64,000 nucleotides of DNA, taken from Ailurus styani. Lineage: Eukaryota; Chordata; Mammalia; Carnivora; Ailuridae. Of this stretch, positions 33,051-44,314 are shown piece by piece (positions within the stretch are counted from its first letter, which is position 1; every line of letters starts with the position of its first letter). Below the pieces are notes generated by a model. It was given only the letters and a program-made list of their open reading frames with translations. It had not been told where the DNA came from and did not search any database. The stretch is from the NCBI GenBank assembly GCA_002007465.1, contig LNAC01000032.1, forward strand, positions 2,294,286 through 2,358,285, given 5' to 3'. Made by a program: the position numbers and the translations under genes.

Positions 33051-36000
33051 AAGGAGGCTATGACCTATCCATTGATCTATCATATGATCTATCTACAGAA
33101 AATCACGTTCCCATTTATATTATACGCATATTTTTATGTCATTGGGCAGAGTTTCTAGAAGAAAACAAGCCATTACTCTCCCTATTCTCCCTGGATCCAG
33201 CACAATGGTTTCTCCAATCAAGAAATGCTACTCTCCTGTAGCAAAGACCAGGGGTATCAGATAGGTCTAAGGTTAATTCCAGCCAGCTGGCAAGGCTTCC
33301 CTGGAGCATTATTCTGAGAAAGATTATGAGACAATAATCTTGCTGGGCAGGAAATAGTGCTGTGCATAAAAAAGAATGGAGAACCAACGTAAGCAACTCT
33401 TGAAGAATGTAGCCTTCCTTTTCTTTTGGGGTATGAGAGGATATTTCTCAGCATTCCTTGGATTATAAAATGGTACCTTTTGCCTGGTCTCCCCCTGAGG
33501 CTACTAATATTTCTCCTTTCCCCTTGCACTTTCCTTCTCCAAGAGCAACTGGGAATGGCCTGGTCAAGTTCAGAGACACCAAACAGTGGTTTCCGATGTC
33601 AAATATATTAGCATGGGATGATTTTCTCTGTGTTTGGGCTAAGGCTCAAGTGCCCAGCCCTGTTGCTTTCTTCCATCGGTTTCAAGACACCTGGCTTGCT
33701 TGTGAAGTAGTGTGAAGCAGCAGGATTTATTTTCGTGAATTGGAGAGCACACACTTTCCCCTTTGCTACTTGGTTGGTGTGACACAGATGGGAACAAATG
33801 GCCCTTCACCTTCCACCTCTTTGTCAACCAACCTCTTGGAATAAACACACAGATGGCTCCCACTCCAAGCTTTGTGCAACAGAATACAGAGACAAAGTGG
33901 GCATTATAGTCAGGAAGTTAGTAGCTGGGCTGGTTCTCCATTTGCTCTACAATTAAAAAGGTGTGTATGGCATTTCTAGATTACTCTTTGTTTGCTTACA
34001 TGCCTCTCTTACAAAAAAAAAAAAATCGTGAATCCCTATTTAGGATCCATTAGGTTCACAGCTCAAGAGAAGTCTGAACCAGATCAATCTGGCTCCTATG
34101 GTCTGCTGGAGCTATAATTTGGAATGTGTGGTGCAAAAACCCGTTGCATGCTTTAGGAGATGACAAAGACCCTGCAGCTCCAAAGATTTTTTTTTTTACA
34201 ACCCATTTTCTTCAAGAAGAGCCAATATGGAAACATTCCCAGGAGATTTCTCCATTAGCTCTATTGAGACTAAATGGAGATTATGTTTATCCTGATTTGC
34301 TGAAGACATTAGAAATCATTGTTTTCTTCCCCTAAAAATGTTTTTTTTTCCTCTTCTAATATTTTGCTTCTTTATTCAAGTCCAGCCAAGCTCACAGTGC
34401 TTTGCTCATCACCAGACTATTTGCAGATACTACTTGGATCTCCTTTTCTTGGTCTTCCTTTCTATGTATTTCTGTTTTCTATATAAATTTCTTGAGGTGC
34501 CTCAAATATACCATCTTGAAGCTCTTGTTTTATTTTTCTTTATACTCCTGAAAAATATGTTCTGGGGCCATCTAATTTTAAACCCTACCACAAAATGATG
34601 CTTTACAACTTTTATAAAGTTGCAAACTGGGAATCAAATCAATGTTTCCCATAAGACGATTAATTGTAAAAACCTGATTGATTCTAATTTTAGACCACTG
34701 TCACATCTGATTCACAGATGGCTAACTCTCAACTAACTCTAACAATAATGCATAGGAAGAGAACTATGTGTTGAACTAAATCATAGGTGCCTGTTTTTAT
34801 AATAATACCAATTTCCTTCCCTCACCAGAACTCAGAAATAACACTGAAGAGTAAAATTGCCTGGCTTGTTTTTATATTGTTTTCTTCCCATCTTCCTTTG
34901 GAAAAACAATGAGCAAAGACAAGGGGGGAAAAGAGACTAAAGGATGAACATCCAGATATGTGAAAATGCCATGAAATATCCCTAGAGAGTAAATAAATAA
35001 GTAAACAAAAAAGCCTGGCTTTTGTTGAAACTTTCAAGATTGTGGACATAATATGCCATGTCCATTCACTAGCTGTGAGCAGTTTTTACAACCAGTCATA
35101 AAATGGAAAGTAAAGGTTCATTGTGAAAGAGTTGGCACATATTTAACAAAGGTAAGACAAGCTGGCACCACTATAATTTATACCCATTAGCATGGGGTTC
35201 AGTGGTGATCTTATGGTAGAGGGCACAGCTAATAAAGAACTTCAAAAGAAGAGAGAACAAATTATGAAATGTTGATTAGTGTAAGCAGTTTACATTTTCA
35301 ACCATGGTAAAACTAAATTTAAATTGCAAATATTTGCAAATATCGCTATTAGTTCATAGAGCTAACCCAGCAATTCTACAAATGGATACGGATTTCACAG
35401 GATGAGTTTTGCGATAAAAAAGACTCAGTTATCATATCTGAAATCTACAGTATTTAGCTTTTGAAAAGGAATGAAATGATAGCTCTTGAAAGCACTTGAG
35501 AGGTTATCTGTTAAATCTACACTCGTAAAGATTTTCCTTGTGAAGCCAGAAAATAACTACATCCGTTTGCTTTGCAATAATCCTCCATATTTCTAAAAAT
35601 GAGAACCAACTGACTCCTTAATGCTTACTTTTACAGGTAAAACAACTGCATCTCCATCAGCTTTTTCTTGAAAAACTCATTTTCCATATCCCTGATTACT
35701 TGGTTACTTTTCTCTGGCCCTTCTCCCCACTCCCACTTTTCTCTTAAAAAAAGAAAAGTAGGTAAGTCTCAATAAAGATTCTTCCAAACCTCGCCCAGAA
35801 ATGTTCCCACTTGGAACTCTTGTGTGTTTTTTGTCTTTAGTTTGGACAATTCCATTAAAAACATAACCAGACACTTTTACATTCCTACGAGAAGAGATTT
35901 GAACACAAATCGAAGATGACAACTAAACCTCTAAAATTATAATAGCACTAATCCCTCTATTAAGCGTATGGTGGGTCTGCAGACCACATGAGCTCACCCT

Positions 36001-36635
36001 GAAGAACATGCTGTTTACCTGGGAACCAGCTGCTTTACTATGAAATAGGCTCTGTGCTCATCTTAAGTCTTGCGCCAAGAACTTATACTGTAATGCACAA
36101 TATCGAAAGGAGTAAGCAGAATGCTGTGATCGGGATACTTAGATCAGTTGCTTTTTAGTGCATTATTTTAGTCGTGAGAAAGTTGGATAAGTCAAGCTCT
36201 TTCTGAGACCCCAGAGATCAAAGAGAATTCAGTTAAGGGCAATGCTTTGAAGAGCAACAACTATACTATTCTTTACCAGAAGTTCTGCAAAATGTAGGTT
36301 TGGCACGTTTATTACCGTAATTCTTATGCACATTTCAAATGCCAAGGAAATCTGTTTAAAAATATAGATTTGACCATTTAAAACTTACATGGCCTGGCAT
36401 TTTGTTTTAGGACGGGAGATGACACCATGGTGTAAACTGAAGGTATATCTTGATGTTATTTACAAATATCACAATGGCCATCAGCCAAGCCCCTCAAAAG
36501 TTATGGAAGAAATACACACAACCATGAAGTGCTTGTAGTCAAACCAAAACAGAGACTTTATTTTGTTTAATCAGAGGGATGATACTTCAGAACTAAAAGG
36601 AGTGCTATAAATCCAAAATCCATAAACCCATACCA
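33051..36635. other. Long repeat-poor stretch; no gene demonstrated
   Basis: About 3.5 kb without a recognised interspersed repeat, unusual for this window. Frames up to 90 codons occur on both strands without domain or splice support. The palindrome TTGCAAATATTTGCAA lies at 35324-35339. The 36.0-36.2 kb part keeps several CpGs. Confidence 0.4.
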
Positions 36636-36782
36636 GCAGCATGGACATCACTTGGGAGCTTGTTAGAAATGCAGAATCTCTGGCCCTACCTCAGCTTTAC
36701 TAAATCTGAATCTTAACAAGATGTCCAAGAGGTCTGAATATACATTAAAGTTTGGGGAATGCTGCTTCATAGATGACCTTTT
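36636..36782. mobile_element. MER5-like hAT remnant
   Basis: CATGGACATCACTTGGGAGCTTGTTAGAAATGCAGAATCTCTGG is the MER5A left half; the right half is decayed. A CAN-SINE begins at its right end. Confidence 0.75.
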
Positions 36783-36979
36783 TTTTTTAAAGATTTTATT
36801 TATTTATTTGACAGAGAGAGAGAGACGGTGAGAGAGGGAACACAAGCAGGGGGAGTGGGAGAGGGAGAAGCAGGCTCCCTGCTGAGCAAGGAGCCCGATG
36901 CGGGGCTCGATCCCAGGACCCCGGGAGCATGACCTGAGTCAAAGGCAGCCGCTTAAGGACTGAGACACCCAGGCGTCTA
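36783..36979 (-). mobile_element. CAN-SINE
   Basis: TSDs ATAGATGACCTTTT (36769-36782) and ATAGATGACTTTTT (36980-36993). Antisense body ends GAGACACCCAGGCGTC, a mutated head. Confidence 0.95.
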
Positions 36980-36994
36980 ATAGATGACTTTTTA

Positions 36995-37929
36995 AAAGGA
37001 AATCTTAGCTGTAAAATATTGTCCTCTTAAGCTCCCTCTCCAGGAAATTAAAGTGCTAATTTAACAAAAACATGGCAATTAGGAATCTCTTGCAGAGCCA
37101 TCAGCAAAACCTTCCGTCTTTGGACTCATAGGATGGCCTACTTCACCCAAGCACTACAACTGGGGGAGAAAAGATGGCTCTTGGCAAAATATCAGATATT
37201 CCCTTCCATGTCTTACCTTGTCTAGTGAGGAATCTCCCTAGAATCAGCTTCTTTATTTTACACACTTTCTACCATCGACAGTCTAGAAAAATTTCAAAGG
37301 AGGGCCAGGTGCACTAAGATTAACAGGTGTTTATCATTATAATTAATTTAACTGAAAGAATTTAGTTCCACAGCAGTCCTGAGGAGATTGTGAACCCAGC
37401 TGGAAGAGTAAGTAGCCTATAAGCATACTCAGCAAAGATCAACTCTACCCTACAACTCACAGCAAATTGATCTTTTAAAAGGTGATGGGAAGAGAGAAGA
37501 TTCTATTTCCAAAAGTTGAAGGATAGAACCATGGGGATCTAACTCGAGGTGAATTGCTTCTCTTTGAAATGCTGAATGACTTCCCACCCAGCTTGTCGTT
37601 TAGTTTTCCCTTATGGATAGAACATTTTAGGAGTAGTGGCATAGTTTCTGATGTTAAAGGGTGGATATCTAAATACCAGGTTTCAAAGGATATGGGAAAT
37701 AATTTCTCACAATTCTAGGGTATTTTCACTGAAGGTCCAGCAGCGATTGGCCATTTGTGCTAGTTCCTCAGCCTATCTCTTTCCAGAAAGTACTTAGGTA
37801 TTTTCAGGCATTTTAAGGAAATGTGCTCTTAAATTTGTTTCTTAATTTTTTTTGCTCAGCCTATGTCATATAGCGGTCAGTGTCTGCAGGGAAGAGTCAA
37901 AGACAAGTACTATACATGATTCCTTAGAG
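36995..37929. other. Single-copy DNA; no gene seen
   Basis: No recognised repeat and no frame of note. Confidence 0.4.
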
Positions 37930-38110
37930 TAGTGCTGCCTGAAAAGTGGACCAGAGGTCAACCAGATCTGAAACATCTGCTGTGCTTGTTCAAATGCAGG
38001 CTCATGAACCTCCGGACCTGTCGATCAGCATCTATGGAAATTGGGTCTTAGAATCCACATTTTGAACAAACTCCTGGGTGATTTTTTTGCATGTAAACTA
38101 CTGCTTACAG
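37930..38110. mobile_element. MER5-like hAT remnant
   Basis: AGAGTAGTGCTGCCTGAAAAGTGG at the left, TAGAATCCACATTTTGAACAAACTCC, CTGGGTGATTTTTTTGCATGTAAACTACTGCTT at the right. Confidence 0.6.
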
Positions 38111-39628
38111 CTTAAAGTCAGTTGAATTTCAGACTGTGAAAGCACTCCAGCTTGCAGAGTGTTCCATAACTATCTCCAACATTTAGTCTGGGGTTCGAGA
38201 GAGCCTGAGGTGTCTTACTACCTTGAGGTGTCTCAGCCCAGCCTATGTTATTTCTCCATGTTGAAGTGTTAGAGGAAGAAACAAAGTATATCAGTGGATC
38301 TCCTGAGACACTGAAATGCTTCCCTGGTGATTTAAATTGTAGCTGGGTGGATCTCCAACCCAGGTTCTCTCTGCCCTGTTATAAGATGTTTCCATAAGCA
38401 GGTTCTCTCAAACTGTGGGATTAGAACAATCACTGTAAGAAAGAAGTGGTATGTCAGCTAGACGGATGAGGAAACCCCTAAAGTTTCACCTAGATTTCCT
38501 AGGAACATACAGGATTCCTGTTAGGTACTGAGGTGGTCCACGCCTGAACTCATCCTGCACCTAACTGGTCCTATCTTGGGTTGTTTCAGAATGGCACCAG
38601 AATTGTGCTTTTGTTTCTTAATTTCTATACTGAGAAATCAGTAGGTTTAAATTTTCCATCAGTTCTGGTCGAGAGAGCCTATTCACCAAGCTCTAAACTC
38701 ACCATTTTCTTGTCACATTCTTGGTGTTTCTTTTGTTTTTCCCTGGTAGAAAGAGAACATTTATATGAATAGTAGAAGATGAAGGTTATCCAGGAAGAGA
38801 GCCATTATAATCAATGTTTATAAGTGAATATTAATGCCCATTTTAATTTGAGCTCCAAAGACAACCACCAAATCAACTAGTACATGTTTTAAACCACTTT
38901 TACAGTAAAAGTGTTTTGTTCTTTTCAGATTCTCTATTTCTTATCAATGTAAGTTGAGTCTTCCATTGAAATCAGCAATGAGGTAACAGATATCGGGCAG
39001 GGTTTGCCCATTAACCTATACACCCAGCCCAGATTCATAAGCCATCATCTGGACACCTATATATTATGATCAATAGCCAACTGTCTCATGTTTCACTTAA
39101 TGTGAGATTTCCTCTTTGAGGTCCTGTATTTTTGAAAAATACACAAAGAATTAAGTTTCGCTTCAAAGGAGTAATAAAAAGAATGTCATCCTTGGCCCAA
39201 GAACTAAATGATTTCCATCCTCACGAAGAGCAGACAACCATAGGTAGATGTCCAGGCTCCTAATAGACAGCCATCAATTCTTTTCCCCTAGAATGACTGA
39301 TTTTTGTTCCTGTAAACTACTCAGAATTAACTACACTCAGAATGAAGTAAGCTTGGCATTTGCCTGGCCAGAAGTAAACACACTCTGAGGGACATGTAGC
39401 CACTCTCACTTCCATCTTAACCCTTTGTTCTTTATGCTCTCAATATCATTGATATGCAGACATATTTATTCCGGATGACTCAAAAAAAAATTTTAGTCGC
39501 CTCAGTGAGCTGTTTATTATTCGGTGTTTCTGGATCTGAAATGTCCAGATAATTGGCCAATTCATTTAACACTAAGTTGTGTGTTTACGTGACGAAAGGA
39601 TAAATGGTGAGGTAGGGGAAAATGGCTC
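38111..39628. other. Single-copy DNA; conserved-element candidate at 39430-39620
   Basis: No recognised transposon apart from a possible MER5 scrap near 38290-38370. The 39.43-39.62 kb part (ATTTATTCCGGATGACTC, TAGTCGCCTCAGTGAGCTG, AATTGGCCAATTC, TTTACGTGACG) combines retained CpGs with compact motif-like words. Confidence 0.3.
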
Positions 39629-39663
39629 TTTTCAATATAAGCTTTTTTTTTTTCAATATAAGC
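39629..39663 (-). repeat. 14-bp direct repeat around a poly-T run
   Basis: TTTTCAATATAAGC occurs at 39629-39642 and 39650-39663 with only T residues between. The form is that of a TSD around a bare retroposon tail on the minus strand. Confidence 0.85.
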
Positions 39664-40019
39664 ACATGTTTACAATCAGACGGGAATGAAGAAGTTGCTG
39701 CCTGAGCATTTATGACGCTACATAGAGACAAGGTTTATTCCAAGTTCACACTGCTCCTGGCAAAGACGTGTAGTTCTCCCTGGTCATCAGTTTATGAAAT
39801 TACTAAAGGCTTGTTTGCCCTTAATTTCCTAAAGGATTGGTAGGAAATCAAATAAAAGATTATCGTTATGTAATAAATCAAAAAATAGCACTTTTCAAAT
39901 AAGTTGTGCGACTTGCCTCAAGCTATGTAATAATTCCCTGCTGAACCTAGATTAGAATTCAGAACACAGAGAAGCCTGGAGAGAGAGCTTAGAATGTGTT
40001 CTCTGGGTCCATACGTTAT

Positions 40020-40210
40020 CAAACAGGATCTTACACCATTCTTACAAGAATCCCGTGAGGTAAGTTTTCTTATATCCATTTTACAGGTGAGGAAATAGGG
40101 ACTTGGCGTAGGTCATTTGGCTACCTTCACAGGGTTGGAAAAGATCAGAACCTGGAATCAAACACAAGACTTCTCTCTTTAAAGCTCTTGTGTTTCAGCT
40201 CCAAATCTAG
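40020..40210 (-). mobile_element. MIR, antisense
   Basis: AGAATCCCGTGAGGTAAG, ATCCATTTTACAGGTGAGGAAATAGGGACTTGG and AGAACCTGGAATCAAACACAAGAC follow antisense MIR order. The GAGGTAAGT in it is therefore not a real splice donor. Confidence 0.85.
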
Positions 40211-40267
40211 CATTAACCCAAGTCTAACACTCTCACCACTCTTCAGGTGGTACAAGGAAGAACTCTG

Positions 40268-40435
40268 GCGCAGTAGTTCTCAAACTTTACTCTGAGTGAG
40301 AATCACCTGTGAAGCTCGTTAAATTACTGAACCCCACACCCTTCCCAAGAGCTTCTGAGTCAGCACCACCCAGGCGATTCTGAAGCAAGCATTCGGATGG
40401 GTCTCACCGTGAGAATCACACTGGGGATGAGAATG
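40268..40435. mobile_element. MER5A-like hAT element, near full length
   Basis: Terminal repeat CAGTAGTTCTCAAACTTT, then GAGAATCACCTGTGAAGCTCG, CTTCTGAGTCAGCACC and CCAGGCGATTCTGAAGC in MER5A order. Confidence 0.88.
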
Positions 40436-41124
40436 TAATTAGCACGACAAACCCACTTCACAGGCATTTCCCTTTCCAAATAAACTTAAGAAAAAAAAAA
40501 GGTTGGGGCGGGGGACTTTAAATTCACAAATTTACAAGTTCTTTTTTAAATTTCACTTTATTTAAGGAAGAAAATGTCAAGGAAATGATTGTGGAGGTGG
40601 TGGCAGATCTGACAAAGGTTGTTCGAGGTGATACTGAACAACTGAGTTATTGGGTGAAAAGCCTGTGACCGTGACCCAGACATAGAACTTTGCCGGCCAT
40701 CCAGCAGGCCCTCAGTGTGGCCCTCAGTGTGCCTCAGCCCATCATAGCCTCCCTCCCTCCCTTCAAAAATAACCACTACCTGAGATTAAGAGCAATCATT
40801 TCTTCATAATTCTTTCTAGTCTTTCTCACCCAAGTGTCCATCCTGAGATATGCTCATTTCATCTTGCCCATTCTTTAAAATCTGGCAAATATGTTCAATC
40901 TCTTTTGATCTACTAGCTATCTTTTTTCCCCCTTATAATTTATCTTTTCAAAAAAAAAAAACCTCACACTAACTAAAGTTTCCCACAGAAAAGATTTTGC
41001 TGATTGCATACCCTTGGTGCAAATCATTTTGTTTCCCTGTCCTTGGTATTTTCTACAAATTGGCAGCTGGGCCCAGAGACTGACCAGATTCAGTCTGGCC
41101 AAGCCCTAGGTGGTGTGTTCTTCC
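40436..41124. other. No gene seen
   Basis: Single-copy DNA with a short poly-A/G-rich patch at 40490-40515. Confidence 0.4.
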
Positions 41125-41137
41125 ATCAAGTGTTTTT

Positions 41138-41334
41138 GTTTTTTTTAAGATTTTATTTATTTATTTGACAGAGAGACACACAGAGAGAGAGGGAACACAA
41201 GCAGGGGGAGTGGGAGAGGGAGAAGCAGACTCCTGGCTGAGCAGGGAGCCCGATCTGGGACTTGATCCCAGGACCCTGGGATCATGACCTGAGCCAAAGG
41301 CAGACTCTTAACGACTGAGCCACCCAGGCGCCCA
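41138..41334 (-). mobile_element. CAN-SINE
   Basis: TSDs ATCAAGTGTTTTT (41125-41137) and ATCAAGTGTTCTT (from 41335). Clean antisense body to GAGCCACCCAGGCGCCC. The 82-codon frame on the minus strand is SINE read-through. Confidence 0.96.
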
Positions 41335-41544
41335 ATCAAGTGTTCTTTTATATGTTCAAGCATATAATGTCTGATGCTGCCTCCTTTTTGATGTAAGCAA
41401 GCCATTGCCTCAATTTGGATCTATTAATTCATTAGATGTTACAAAATTGTGACCTTCTAATTGCTATCATTTTGTGTTCATTTGTTAGCCCTACTAATTT
41501 TATAAGGAGAGACCTTGTGGTATGGTTTGCAAAAGAAAGGAAGA

Positions 41545-41777
41545 GTGAATTGGGGTAAATCGGAGGGGGAGACGAACCATGAGAGACTGTGGACTCTGAG
41601 GAACAAACTGAGGGTTATGGAGGGGAGGGGGAAGGGGGGGAGAGGTGAGCCTGATGATGGGTATTAAGGAGGGCATGTATTGCATGAAGCACTGGGTGTG
41701 GTGCATAAACAATGAATCTTGGATCACTGAAAAAAAAATAAAGTAAAAAATAAAATAAAATAAAAAAATAATAAAAC
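41545..41777 (+). mobile_element. 5'-truncated carnivore L1 3' UTR
   Basis: GGGGGAGACGAACCATGAGAGACTGTGGACTCTG, GGGTATTAAGGAGGGCATGTATTGCATG, AATCTTGGATCACTGAAAAAAAAATAAAG. The same ending as at 23136-23297, so the same subfamily. TSD not identified. Confidence 0.9.
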
Positions 41778-42263
41778 TTTTCTGCTACCAATTCTTATGT
41801 AAAATTAGTTTTACTGAACTTTACAGAAGGGTTTTGGTTCATACAAACTTTCTAACTTCACAGAGATCTCTCTTCTATTGTTTTTTTTTTTAGATCATTT
41901 AAAATATATACACATATGGCAGCTACAAATACCTGACTAGTACTCCTCAAGGTCATGACAAACAAGGAAAGTCTGAGACACTGTTGTAGCCCAGAAGAGT
42001 CTCAGGAGGCATGATAACTAAATGTCATGTGGTATCCGGATGGGATGAAACAGAAAGGACATTAGGTAAAAACTAAGGAAATCTGAATAACTATGGACTT
42101 TAGTCAATAGTAATGTATTAATATTGCTTCATTAATTATAACAATTGTACCATACTACTCTCAGATGTTAAAGATGTTAGTAATAGGTGAAACTGGGTGG
42201 GAAGTATATGGGAACTCTCTGTATTATCTTCTCAATTTCTCTATATCTAAAACTTTATTTCTG

Positions 42264-42459
42264 TGGTGCCTGGGTGGCTCAGTCGGTTAAGTGTCTGCCT
42301 TCAGCTCAGGTCATGATCCCAGGGTCCTGGGATCAAGTCCTGAATCAGGCTTCTTTCTCAGCAGGGTGCCTGCTTCTCCCTGTCCCTCTGCCTGCAGCTC
42401 CCCCTGCTTGTGCTCTCTCTCTGTCAAATAAATATAAAATCTTTTAAAAATAAATAAAT
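42264..42459 (+). mobile_element. CAN-SINE
   Basis: TSDs AAAACTTTATTTCTG (42249-42263) and AAAATTTTATTTCTG (42460-42474). Contains TGCCTGCAGCTCCCCCTGCTTG. Confidence 0.97.
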
Positions 42460-42474
42460 AAAATTTTATTTCTG

Positions 42475-43247
42475 AAAAATAAAGTCTATTTTACACACAA
42501 ACACATGCACAGGGCAGCCTGCTTTCTAAGATTTCCTGACTGTTTCCCCTACCCCAATTTATCTGAACCCTCTCTTTTCTGCACCTCTTCAGTGTGAGGC
42601 CCTGTGTTGGAGGAGAACCCTGGTGGGTCAGTTTCAAGACTCACAGAGGCCAGATTGCCCCAGGCACTTGAAACCTTAACATGGGACCTTTGTATCTAAC
42701 ACCTGACAATTTCAGCTGTTATCAAACTGACTGGCTCTAGTGCCCAGTTTCAGCTATTTTGGGGTTCATCCATTATTCTCATATTTATCAAATCCAGCCC
42801 CCTTACTTCACTCTGTTTTCTTTTACACAGATGCCAGAAAGGTACAGATCTTATGGCTCATATGCTGGGGGTCACTGTTTTACCTTATTCCCTGGCGTTT
42901 TCATAGTTGTCCATGGATTTTGGTTTTATGATCTAGTTGCTCTGTTTTTTCCCTTAGAGTTTATGTTCCTGAGTGCTTCCATATACATATACATATATAT
43001 AATATATATATATTACCTATATTTATATATATATAAATAATAGAAGTCACTCTGCGGTTTTTTGTGGGGAATTTAGGAACACCCAAATTAATGCTGCCTC
43101 CACTTTCCCAGCATTCCAAACTTTAAAGCAATCACCAACATTATAGACTACTGAGATAATGAGGCTTTTATTATGGTAGAAGATCCAATGTCTTGTTTAA
43201 ATATAGGCTAGAATGTGCTATGGTGGTAAAGATATGGTGCTGTGTTT
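42475..43247. other. No gene seen; TA-rich patch near 42975-43045
   Basis: Two overlapping frames of 63 and 93 codons at 42740-43040 run into the TATATA patch and have no recognisable product. Confidence 0.4.
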
Positions 43248-43259
43248 TTCCACGTGGTT

Positions 43260-43463
43260 CTTTTTTTAAGATTTTATTTATTTATTTGAGGGGGGGAGAG
43301 AATAAGAGAGAAAGAGCGTGAGAGGGGAGAGGCCAGAGGGAGAAGCAAACCCACCCTGCCCCCGCCAAGCAGGGACCCCTATGTGGGACTTGATCCCAAG
43401 ACTCCAGGATCATGACCTGAGCTGAAGGCAGTCACTTAACCAACTGAACCACCCAGGCATCCC
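43260..43463 (-). mobile_element. CAN-SINE
   Basis: TSDs TTCCACGTGGTT (43248-43259) and TTCCACGTGTTT (43464-43475). Antisense body ends GAACCACCCAGGCATCCC. Confidence 0.95.
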
Positions 43464-43654
43464 TTCCACGTGTTTTAACAGCAGAAACTCAAGGGCTTCC
43501 TGTCACATGTGGTATATAACCAGTTCACAATTCCTGACAGTGCTGTCTACAAAGGCGGCATTGGCAGCGCCATTTGAGATTTATCAATCATCCCAATAAT
43601 CTCATTCATTTTACTTTATTGCTTCTCTTAGTGGATCAGTTGTTTTTTGTTTGT

Positions 43655-43680
43655 TTGGTTGGTTGGTTGGTTGGTTTTGG
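43655..43680. repeat. (GGTT)n microsatellite
   Basis: About five GGTT units within a T-rich run. Confidence 0.85.
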
Positions 43681-43709
43681 TTTTTTTGAGGAGTCAAAAG
43701 AAAACCCAA

Positions 43710-43897
43710 GGGCGCCTGGGTGGCTCAGTGCGTTAAAGCCTCTGCCTTCAGCTCAGGTCATGATCCCAGGGTCCTGGGATCGAGGCCCGCATCGGGCTCT
43801 CTGCTCATTAGAGAGCCTGCCTCCTCCTCTCTCTCTGCCTGCCTCTCTGCCTACTTGTGATCTCTCTCTCTCTGTCAAATAAAAATTAAAAAAAAAA
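43710..43897 (+). mobile_element. CAN-SINE, mustelid-like subfamily
   Basis: TSD AAAACCCAA at 43701-43709 and 43898-43906. Consensus-like head and the CTGCCTGCCTCTCTGCCTA segment. Confidence 0.96.
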
Positions 43898-44117
43898 AAA
43901 ACCCAAAACACACACGAGTGTGATTTCATTGCCTTCTGTCTGGGCATGGTGCCTGTGTGGAATTTTCCTCCTGTCACCCAGGAAACACAGCTTTTCACTG
44001 GAGATGGTCTCAATGGTGCAAAACTCAGGTGAGATCAGAACAACTGACATTCTGGAAAATAATCTACCTTATTTCCAGGGGGCAGGTTTAGAGAGTTCTT
44101 TAAAAAAAAATACTCTC

Positions 44118-44301
44118 GGGGTGCCTGGGTGGCTCAGTGGTTTAAGCCTCTGCCTTTGGCTCAGGTCATGATCTCAGGGTCCTGGGATCAAGGCCCTCAT
44201 AGGGCTCTCTGTTCAGCGAGGAGCCTGCTTCCTCCTCTCTCTCTGCCTGCCTCTCTGCCTACTTGTGATCTCTCTCTCTGTGTCAAATAAATAAAACCTT
44301 T
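44118..44301 (+). mobile_element. CAN-SINE, mustelid-like subfamily
   Basis: Flanks AAAAAAATACTCTC and AAAAAAAATTCTC form an imperfect TSD. Carries CTGCCTGCCTCTCTGCCTA. Confidence 0.95.
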
Positions 44302-44314
44302 AAAAAAAATTCTC

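Noticed and set aside
40050..40062. GAGGTAAGT splice donor
   Set aside because: It lies in an antisense MIR where this word is common by ancestry.
43574..43882. 102-codon plus-strand frame with a hydrophobic N-terminus
   Set aside because: It runs through a GGTT repeat and into a CAN-SINE, so the hydrophobic segment is low-complexity translation.
43983..44028. 46-base micro-exon between CACCCAG and CAG|GTGAGA
   Set aside because: Good splice-site words, but no neighbouring exon, length not divisible by three, and position between two SINEs; likely chance.
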